Positions 17,099 to 23,658 of a stretch of 23,658 nt of DNA are shown here, piece by piece. Position 1 is the first letter of the stretch; each line of letters opens with the position of its first letter. Under the pieces are notes generated by a model. The model saw only the letters and a list, made by a program, of their open reading frames with translations. It was not told the DNA's origin and made no database searches. The position numbers and the translations under genes were made by a program. The stretch comes from JBCBKP01 sp038746265 (GTDB lineage Bacteria > Planctomycetota > Phycisphaerae > Phycisphaerales > UBA1924): NCBI GenBank assembly GCA_038746265.1, contig JBCDKU010000042.1, positions 1 to 23,658 on the forward strand, in the 5' to 3' direction.

Positions 17099-20000
17099 AT
17101 GGGTCATCTTCGTCTTTCTTCCGTTCTCGCCGCCGCGTACCTCGCGATCGGCCCGGCTCGCGCGATGCAGACCGACGTCCCGAGCCACCGGGCAGACGTC
17201 CCGCATTGGAACAACCTCGAGGTTGTGGACATCAATCGCGCACCCGCGCGGGCGTTCGCGTTCCCGTTCCCCTCGGCGAGCGCCGCGGCATCGAATGCGG
17301 GCCCGATGGCGTACATGGAGTCCGACTGGGTGATGTCGCTCAACGGCGACTGGGACTTCGCGTGGTCGAAGACGCCGAGCGACACGCCGAACGGCTTCTG
17401 GAACGAGCGATTCCGCCCGGGCCGCGACTGGACGACGATCCCCGTGCCCGCGAACATCGAGATGCACGGGCACGGCTACCCGAACTACACCAACGTCCGC
17501 TACCACTTCTCGCCGGCCGAGCCGCCGACTGTCCCCGCGGACCAGAACTGGGTCGGCAACTACCGCCGCGAGTTCCGCGTGCCTGCGTCGTGGCGCGGTA
17601 TGCGGCACACGCTCCGCTTCGAGGGCGCGGGCAGCGCGGTCGAGGTCTGGGTCAACGGTGCGTACGTTGGCTACGCCGAGGGCGGCCGCTCCTCGATCGA
17701 GTTCGACATCACCGACCACACCAAGGTCGGCACCAACGTCGTTGCCGCGAAGACCTTCCGCCTCAGCAACGGCTCCTATCTGGAGTGCCAGGACTTCTGG
17801 CGATTCTCGGGTCTGTACCGCGACGTGCTCGTCTGGGCCGCCCCGCACACGCGGATCGAGGACTTCGGCGTCCGTACCACGCTGCGCGATGGCGCGGCCG
17901 ACCTCGAACTCAGCCTCGACATCGCCCGCGACGCCCGGCTCGTCGAGGGCTCTGAGAACGTCAAGCTCGATCTCTCGCTCACCGATGGGAACGGCCGCGA
18001 AGTCGCGAAACTTGTCGATGGTGCCGTGCCCACGAGTGCTGGGAAGACGTCGAGCCTCCGCAAAGTGATGACGGTCGAGTCGCCCAGGCTCTGGACGGCC
18101 GAGACGCCCAACCTCTACACGCTCACGATGACGCTCCGCGACGCGGACGGCAAGGAAATCGCATCCGTCCCGCAGCGCGTCGGCTTCCGCGACGTCCAGA
18201 TCGGCGGCGGCGTCTTCCGCATCAACGGCAACCCGGTCCTGATCCGGGGCGTCAACCGCCACGAGCACGAGGCGGAAACGGGTCAGGTCGTCTCGATGGA
18301 GGGCATGCTCCGCGACATCGAGCTGATGAAGCGGAACAACTTCAACGCGGTCCGCACCGCGCACTACCCGAACCACCCGGTGTGGTACCAGCTCTGCAAC
18401 GAGTACGGGCTCTACGTCACCGACGAGGCGAACGTCGAGTCGCACGGTATCGGCTATGAGCCCGACAAAACGCTCGCCAACAAACCCGAGTGGACCGAGG
18501 CCCACCTCAAGCGCTTCCAGAACATGGTCATCCGCGACCGCAACTTCCCGAGCGTGATCGCGTGGTCGCTCGGCAACGAGATGGGCGACGGTGTCGCGAT
18601 TACCGCCGGCTACCGGTGGGGGCAGGCGTATGACCCGACGCGACCCATCCAGTCCGAGCGGGCCCAGTGGACGGCGGGCAACACCGACATGGTCGTGCCG
18701 ATGTACGCGACGCCCGAGCGGATCGAGAAGTACGCCTCGGACGTCGAGACGCTCAAGCCCCTGATCCTGTGCGAGTACTCGCACGCGATGGGCAACTCCA
18801 ACGGCAACTTCGACTGGTACTGGGACCGCTTCCGCCAGTACCCGAACCTCGGCGGCGGCTACATCTGGGATTGGGCCGACCAGGGTCTGCCCGCCGTCTC
18901 GCCGCCCGACTACCAGCTCCAACTCGCCGTGCCGAGTAAAGCAGCGAGATTCGAGGGTCGATCATCGCGCGACGGCGCGCAGGGCGCCGCGGTCCTCAGC
19001 GGCGACGGCATGCCGAGCCTTGCCGGTCCGCTGACACTTGAGTCGTGGGTCAAGACCGAGCGTGTCGAGGGCAGCGGCACGGGCCGCTCCGGTCAGTCGC
19101 AGATCATCGGCAAGGGCGACAACACCGCCGCCCTCAAGCTCGCCGGCAACACCATCGAGTTCTTTGTGTACGCCGGCTCGACGTGGTACTCGGCCCGGAT
19201 GGAGCTGCCGAGCGACTGGTACGGCAACTGGCAGCACCTCGCGGGCACCTTCGACGGCAACCTACTAACGCTCTACGTCAACGGTCGCGAGGTCGCGCGG
19301 GCGCGGAGCAACGGCGCGACGCCCGAGCCCTCGCCCTACCCGCTCTCGATCGGCACGAACTCGCAGATCCCGGGCCGCACGTTCGAAGGTTTGATCCGTG
19401 AGGTGCGTGTCTACGACCGTCCGCTCACGCTGAGCGAGGTGCGCAGCGAGCGCGCCGAGCCGAACGGTCTGCAACTCCACGCCAAGCTCAACGACAAGAC
19501 GATCACGGCCGTCCCGGGCACGGGCGGCGAGCCCTTCTTCGCCTACGGCGGCTTCCTCGAGCCCGCGGGCGTCTACAACGACGACAACTTCTGCATGAAC
19601 GGCATCGTCAACGCCGACCGCCGGCCCAAGCCCGCGATGGCGGCGATCAAGTACGCCCAGCGGCCGATCGTCGCGACGCTGCTCGATGATTCGTCGGGAA
19701 CGCTGCGCATCACGTCGTGGTACGACCACCGCGATGCGGGCGACGTGCTCGCCGGCCGCTGGCGGCTGCTCGAGGACGGCGTCGAGGTCTCGCGCGGGTC
19801 GTTCCCTGTGCCGAGCATGTCGCCGCGGGAATCGCGCGAGGTCACGCTCGGGCTGCCGTCCGTCACGCCCGCGCCCGGCTCGGAGCTGACGCTCGATGTC
19901 CGCTTCGTGACGCGGCACGAGACCGCGATGGTCCCGGCGGGCCACGAGATCGCGTGGGAGCAGTTCCCGATGAGGCAGACGCCCGCCGAGCCCATGCCCG

Positions 20001-20929
20001 CGGGCGGCGATGTCCGCGTGAACGAGTCGAGCGACGCCATCGCGATCCGCATGGACGGCAGCGTGACCGCCACGATCTCGAAGGACTCGGGTCTGCTGAC
20101 CTCGTTTGAAGCACACGGCGAAGACCTGCTCGAGAGCCCGCTTGCGCCCTTCTTCTGGCGCGCCCCGACCGACAACGACCGCGGCAACAAGCTGCCCGAG
20201 CGCTCGTCGGCGTGGCGGAACGCCGGCTCGACGTGGAAGCCGAGCTCGGTGATCGCCGAGGCACCGTCAAACGGTGAGACCGTCGTCCGTGTCCGCGGCG
20301 TGCTCGGGTCCGTCGATGCCGACCTGCAGCTCACCTACACCTTCCGCGCATCGGGCGAGGTCCACGTCGCGATGCAGATGGACCGCCCGCGTCGCCGTCA
20401 GCCAGGACCGCTGCCGCGCTTCGGCCTGCGCGCGAAGCTCGCCGATGATCTGCGCGATCTCAGCTGGCTCGGCCTCGGCCCCGACGAGAGCTACTGGGAC
20501 CGCGACGAGCTCCCGCTCGGCGTCTGGTCCTCGACCGTCGATGAGCAGGCGTTTCCCTATTCCGAGCCGCAGGAAACCGGCGCGCACGCTGGAACGCGGT
20601 GGCTCTCGCTGACCGATCGGGGCGGCAAGGGTCTCATGGTTCTCGCGGACCGCGCGAATTCCTCGGTCCCCGATCAGTCGCTGATGTTCGCGGCCGTCCC
20701 ATTCGACGCGATCGAGGCGGGCCCCGCGAAGTACTGGCACGAGATCGACCTCTCGGGCGTGTACCTCCACCTCGACGCCGCGCAGACGGGTGTCGGAGGC
20801 GACAACTCGTGGGGCGCGCGACCCAAGGGGCGCTACATCGTGAAACCCGAATCGCAGTCCGTCGCGTTCACGATCAAGCCGATCTCATCGAAGGACGACA
20901 TCGCCGAGCGCCGCCGCTACGAGCCGTAA
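17099..20929 (+). CDS. Exported LacZ-type GH2 beta-galactosidase with LamG-like insertion
   Basis: A 1276-residue GH2 enzyme expected to release terminal beta-galactose. ATG 17099 has AGGAG 5 nt upstream and a signal peptide ending ARA. Order: sugar-binding jelly roll (about 40-240, NLEVVDINRAPARAFAFPF then RFEGAGSAVEVWVNGAYVGY), Ig-like domain, and a TIM barrel with HYPNHPVWYQLCNEYGLYV, acid/base Glu494 in SLGNEMGDG, nucleophile Glu559 in ILCEYSHAMGNS, and WDWADQG (590-596). A LamG/ConA-like domain (about 612-785: LTLESWVKT, WYGNWQHLAGTFDGNLLTLY, IREVRVYDRPLTLSEV) interrupts the barrel before FFAYGGF and NFCMNGIV (C832). The C-terminal small-chain domain follows: PRFGLRAKL, GPDESYWDRD, PQETGAHAGTRW and GVGGDNSWG. 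The match to LacZ around both catalytic Glu is strong; true specificity is untested. It is probably co-transcribed with the sulfatase upstream. Confidence 0.93.
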   Translation: MGHLRLSSVLAAAYLAIGPARAMQTDVPSHRADVPHWNNLEVVDINRAPARAFAFPFPSASAAASNAGPMAYMESDWVMSLNGDWDFAWSKTPSDTPNGFWNERFRPGRDWTTIPVPANIEMHGHGYPNYTNVRYHFSPAEPPTVPADQNWVGNYRREFRVPASWRGMRHTLRFEGAGSAVEVWVNGAYVGYAEGGRSSIEFDITDHTKVGTNVVAAKTFRLSNGSYLECQDFWRFSGLYRDVLVWAAPHTRIEDFGVRTTLRDGAADLELSLDIARDARLVEGSENVKLDLSLTDGNGREVAKLVDGAVPTSAGKTSSLRKVMTVESPRLWTAETPNLYTLTMTLRDADGKEIASVPQRVGFRDVQIGGGVFRINGNPVLIRGVNRHEHEAETGQVVSMEGMLRDIELMKRNNFNAVRTAHYPNHPVWYQLCNEYGLYVTDEANVESHGIGYEPDKTLANKPEWTEAHLKRFQNMVIRDRNFPSVIAWSLGNEMGDGVAITAGYRWGQAYDPTRPIQSERAQWTAGNTDMVVPMYATPERIEKYASDVETLKPLILCEYSHAMGNSNGNFDWYWDRFRQYPNLGGGYIWDWADQGLPAVSPPDYQLQLAVPSKAARFEGRSSRDGAQGAAVLSGDGMPSLAGPLTLESWVKTERVEGSGTGRSGQSQIIGKGDNTAALKLAGNTIEFFVYAGSTWYSARMELPSDWYGNWQHLAGTFDGNLLTLYVNGREVARARSNGATPEPSPYPLSIGTNSQIPGRTFEGLIREVRVYDRPLTLSEVRSERAEPNGLQLHAKLNDKTITAVPGTGGEPFFAYGGFLEPAGVYNDDNFCMNGIVNADRRPKPAMAAIKYAQRPIVATLLDDSSGTLRITSWYDHRDAGDVLAGRWRLLEDGVEVSRGSFPVPSMSPRESREVTLGLPSVTPAPGSELTLDVRFVTRHETAMVPAGHEIAWEQFPMRQTPAEPMPAGGDVRVNESSDAIAIRMDGSVTATISKDSGLLTSFEAHGEDLLESPLAPFFWRAPTDNDRGNKLPERSSAWRNAGSTWKPSSVIAEAPSNGETVVRVRGVLGSVDADLQLTYTFRASGEVHVAMQMDRPRRRQPGPLPRFGLRAKLADDLRDLSWLGLGPDESYWDRDELPLGVWSSTVDEQAFPYSEPQETGAHAGTRWLSLTDRGGKGLMVLADRANSSVPDQSLMFAAVPFDAIEAGPAKYWHEIDLSGVYLHLDAAQTGVGGDNSWGARPKGRYIVKPESQSVAFTIKPISSKDDIAERRRYEP

Positions 20930-20936
20930 GACTGGT

Positions 20937-23498
20937 TCAGCGCGCTGAGAGCGCGACCGCGCACTCGATCAGCCCGGCGTGCGAGTACGCCTGCGGCGTG
21001 TTGCCGAGCGAGACACCGGTGTTCGGGTCGTACTGCTCGGGGTAGACACCGGTCGGTCCACCGAGCGTGAGATACTCGTCGAAGAGCGCCCGCGCCGTGT
21101 CCTGGTTACCGATCGCGAGCTTCGAGAGCACCAGCCAGCAGGTGCACAGGTGAAACCCGCCCTCGATCCCGGGCAGTCCGTCGTCGTACTTGTACCGGTA
21201 CACGACCGGTCCCTCACGCAGCTCGGCCTCGATCGCGTCAACGGTCTTCTTCACGCGTGGATCATCGGGCGTGAGCATGCCCGAAAGACCGACCCACAGG
21301 GTCGCCGCGTCGAGCACGTCGTGCCCATAGGCGTTCGCGAACGAGCCGAGCGACTCGCTCCATGCGTGGTGCTCGATGTCCGCCGCGATCTCGTCGCGCA
21401 ACGCGATCCACTCGGGCTTGACCTTCGACTTCGTGACCTCGGCCGCCCGGATCGCGCGATCAACGGTGAGCCAGCACATCACTCGCGAGTGCACATGATG
21501 CCGCGGTTCGTCGCGGATCTCCCAGATCCCGTGATCGGGCTCATGCCAGCCCGACCGCACCGCGTCCACGATCGCGTCGATGATCCGCCAGTGCTGGGGC
21601 GTCAGCGGCGCGTCGAGCTCGGCGAGCGCGCAGAACAGATCCAGAATGGGCCCGAACACATCGAGCTGCACCTGCCGCGACGCCGCGTTCCCGACTCGCA
21701 CGGGCCGCGAGCCGGCGTAGCCGCTGAGCTCACCGATCTCGCCCTCGGTCGAGAGCTCGTCGCCGGTCACCGTGTAGATCGGGCTGAGCCGATCGAGCGA
21801 GACCGCGTGCTCGAACGCGATGCCGAGCCATTCGATGAAGTGCATTGCTTCCGAGATCGACCCGAGCCGCGTGAGCGCGAGGGCCGCGATCGCCGCGTCG
21901 CGCGGCCAGCAGAACCGGTAATCCCAGTTGCGGATCCCGCCGAGCGTTTCCGGCAGCGACGTCGTCCCTGCCGCCGCGATCGCGCCCGTTGGCCCGTAGA
22001 CAAGCGACTTCAGCAAGAGCGCCGACCGCAGCACCTGATCGCGCGCCAGCTCCGGGAGCTCGAGCCGCTCCGCCCAAGAGCGCCACGTCGTATCGGTCCG
22101 CGCGAGCCGCTCGGTCGCGGGCAGCAGCGGCTCGCGCAGGCTGCTCGTCCCGATCCGGAGCGTGAGATGGATCGCCCCGAGTGACGGGTCCGCGATCGCG
22201 ACCGCCGTCTGGTGCGGCCCCTCGGTGCGTAGGTCCCATTCGACGCCAGGCGCGTGCAGGATGATCGGCTCGGGCGCGCCCGCGACCTCGACGGCCGAGC
22301 CATGCAGCACGAGCTTCGTCGGCTGGCGACCGAAGTCGAGCCGCGGCGCGAACTCGATCTTGACTTCGCCCGCGCCGTCGACGATCCGCACCAGATCCGA
22401 CCGCCCCGCTCGACGGGAGCCGCGCTCGTCGGACATATCCAGAAAGTCCGTGACCGTGACGCCGCCGAGCGTCGTGCGCAGCGACATCGACGAGTCCGTG
22501 TACGCCTGCTCGGATACGCCGAACTCGCCGACCGGCTCAATGGAAAAGTACCCCGCCGCGGGCCCACCGAGCAGCTCCGCGAACAGCGCCGGCGAATCAA
22601 CGCGCGGCGCACACATCCAGTTGATCCTGGCATCGGGCGTCTCGAGCGCGATGATCCGCTGGTCCGAGAGCATCGCGTGGTGCTCGATCGGCGCGAACGC
22701 CTGCCCACCGAACCACCGATCGCGTAGCTCGCTCAGCTTCGCGAGCAGCTGCGCGACCTCGCGCGGCCCATCAACGCGGAAGCTCGCGGCCGTTTCGCCG
22801 CCACCGACTTTGACCCCGAAGTCGGGCCCGCGGAGCGTCCTGAACCCGTCCTCGTCCGTCACGTCGTCGCCTACAAACAGCACGGCGTACGCGTGCGCCG
22901 TCCGGCGGATTGTGTCGAGCGCGGTGCCCTTGTCGGCCTTGATGACCGTGAGCTCGAGCACCATCTTGCCGCGTTTGACGAACACGCCGGCGGTCTTCTC
23001 GAACTTCTCACCAAGCGCCTTCGCCGCGGCAAGCCCGGCTTGCTCCTCCGCGTTGCGGTAGTGGTACGCGACGGACGAGGGCTTCCGCTCGATCGATGCG
23101 CCGGGAGTGCTTTCGACGAGCTCGCTGATCGCCTCATCGATCTCGCGCAGGCGTGCCTTCTGCTTCTCCGTGATCGTCGTGGCGAATCCCGGCTCGAACT
23201 CCGAACCGTGCGAGCCGACGAGGTGCACGCGCGGCGGCAGATCAACCCGCTGCGCCAGATCCGAGAGGGCCCGCCCCGAGACAACGGCAACCGAGGTATC
23301 GGGCGTCTCGCACAGCTGCTGTAGCGCCACGACCGATTCGCGGATCGGCACGGCATCGGCCGGGTTCTCGACGATCGGCGACAGCGTCCCGTCGTAATCG
23401 CACGCGACCAAGAGCCGCGGCGTGCGTGCGAGCGCCTCGATCGTCGCGTCGTCGAGCGGGCGGGTGGTCGCGGGTGCATCCGCGGCGGTCTCGGTCAT
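20937..23498 (-). CDS. Trehalose-phosphatase fused to GH15 glycosidase (trehalase/glucoamylase-like)
   Basis: An 853-residue two-domain protein. Residues about 20-262 are an OtsB-type HAD phosphatase: DYDGTLSPI (34-42) with nucleophile Asp34 and Asp36, VVSGRALSDL, GSHGSEF and GDDVTDEDGF (210-219). It should turn trehalose 6-phosphate into trehalose. Residues about 271-853 are a complete GH15 protein: IEHHAMLSDQRIIALETPDA, INWMCAPRVDSPALFAELLG, GGIRNWDYRFCWPRDAAIAA, and a C-terminal block with Glu779 in GIEGGFHLCTCW and Glu821 in YPEQYDPNTGVSLGNTPQA, the likely acid and base. GH15 members hydrolyse alpha-glucosides including trehalose. The start overlaps the otsA stop by 4 bp (ATGA). There is no signal peptide, so it should be cytoplasmic. 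The stop is 7 bp from that of the convergent GH2 gene. The gene is continuous, with no frameshift visible between domains. Confidence 0.93.
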   Translation of the reverse strand: MTETAADAPATTRPLDDATIEALARTPRLLVACDYDGTLSPIVENPADAVPIRESVVALQQLCETPDTSVAVVSGRALSDLAQRVDLPPRVHLVGSHGSEFEPGFATTITEKQKARLREIDEAISELVESTPGASIERKPSSVAYHYRNAEEQAGLAAAKALGEKFEKTAGVFVKRGKMVLELTVIKADKGTALDTIRRTAHAYAVLFVGDDVTDEDGFRTLRGPDFGVKVGGGETAASFRVDGPREVAQLLAKLSELRDRWFGGQAFAPIEHHAMLSDQRIIALETPDARINWMCAPRVDSPALFAELLGGPAAGYFSIEPVGEFGVSEQAYTDSSMSLRTTLGGVTVTDFLDMSDERGSRRAGRSDLVRIVDGAGEVKIEFAPRLDFGRQPTKLVLHGSAVEVAGAPEPIILHAPGVEWDLRTEGPHQTAVAIADPSLGAIHLTLRIGTSSLREPLLPATERLARTDTTWRSWAERLELPELARDQVLRSALLLKSLVYGPTGAIAAAGTTSLPETLGGIRNWDYRFCWPRDAAIAALALTRLGSISEAMHFIEWLGIAFEHAVSLDRLSPIYTVTGDELSTEGEIGELSGYAGSRPVRVGNAASRQVQLDVFGPILDLFCALAELDAPLTPQHWRIIDAIVDAVRSGWHEPDHGIWEIRDEPRHHVHSRVMCWLTVDRAIRAAEVTKSKVKPEWIALRDEIAADIEHHAWSESLGSFANAYGHDVLDAATLWVGLSGMLTPDDPRVKKTVDAIEAELREGPVVYRYKYDDGLPGIEGGFHLCTCWLVLSKLAIGNQDTARALFDEYLTLGGPTGVYPEQYDPNTGVSLGNTPQAYSHAGLIECAVALSAR

Positions 23499-23658
23499 GC
23501 GGTCAGCCTCGACAGGAACGATTCGGCCCAGTGATACACGTCGTTCTCGAACACGCCGGTCCGCAGGATCCTCATCCGTTTGCCGGCCTCCTCGGCGCCC
23601 ATCTGGATCGCCCGCGTCACCGCGCCGACGACGCCGTCCCGGTCGTGCGGGTTCACGA
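23495..23658 (-). CDS. otsA: Trehalose-6-phosphate synthase, C-terminal end (5' part beyond window)
   Basis: The minus strand from the right edge to the TGA at 23497-23495 reads 53 residues: VNPHDRDGVVGAVTRAIQMG, then EEAGKRMRILRTGVF, ENDVYHWAESFLSRLTA. This matches the conserved end of OtsA (VNP-D...V..Ai..A..M...E...RMr.lr..V...DV..Wa.sFL..L), a GT20 enzyme making trehalose 6-phosphate from a nucleotide-glucose donor and glucose 6-phosphate. The rest of the gene lies to the right. Its stop overlaps the start of the phosphatase-GH15 gene by 4 bases, giving a coupled synthase-phosphatase operon. Confidence 0.85.
   Translation of the reverse strand, partial: VNPHDRDGVVGAVTRAIQMGAEEAGKRMRILRTGVFENDVYHWAESFLSRLTA

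Noticed and set aside
16904..18922. Open frame of 672 codons on the minus strand opposite the GH2 gene
   Set aside because: Val/Arg/Asp-rich shadow of the GH2 reading frame, no domain motif and no plausible start context.

Overview
The window looks like a chromosomal segment of a Planctomycetota bacterium, most likely of the Phycisphaerae type. The DNA is very GC-rich by eye, with G/C-biased third positions that leave long spurious open frames on the opposite strands. It carries sulfatases and a formylglycine-generating enzyme, a Ser/Thr kinase with C-terminal TPRs, and secreted proteins ending in dockerin-like EF-hand tails (one ending near a Gly-Cys) or a PEP-CTERM-like Ala/Gly + RRRR tail. 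No RNA gene, insertion sequence or CRISPR array was seen.

Layout. (1) 1-634 (-): truncated sugar-type periplasmic binding protein, facing away from a 354-bp regulatory gap. (2) 989-6814 (+): four consecutive secreted proteins: a modular Ig/EF-hand protein, a PEP-CTERM-like protein, a GH16-type glycoside hydrolase with a dockerin-like tail, and a parallel beta-helix protein with a dockerin-like tail. Hairpin terminators follow the first two. (3) 6821-9199 (-): PknB-type kinase with one membrane segment and a TPR region. (4) 9378-12812 (+): galactokinase, formylglycine-generating enzyme (FGE) and LacI-family regulator, closely packed. (5) 12784-15428 (-): galactose mutarotase and sulfatase, coupled by a one-base TGATG overlap. 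(6) 15624-20929 (+): second sulfatase and an exported LacZ-type GH2 enzyme with a LamG-like domain inserted in its catalytic barrel. (7) 20937-23658 (-): end of trehalose-6-phosphate synthase, overlapping by 4 bp a trehalose-phosphatase fused to a GH15 enzyme.

How the parts fit (inference). Blocks 4-6 read as one locus for using a sulfated, galactose-containing glycan. Two Cys-type sulfatases would remove sulfate, the nearby FGE would activate them, the GH2 enzyme would release terminal beta-galactose, GalM and GalK would feed galactose into the cytoplasm's central metabolism, and the LacI protein is the obvious candidate regulator. A 12-bp element, TACAGTGCAAGC, lies in the same orientation 59-60 nt before the chosen starts of both galK and galM, which supports shared control. 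The GH16 enzyme may supply oligosaccharides, but its ExDxE motif is not the agarase/carrageenase form, so a galactan substrate for it is not shown. The trehalose operon appears to be a separate unit.
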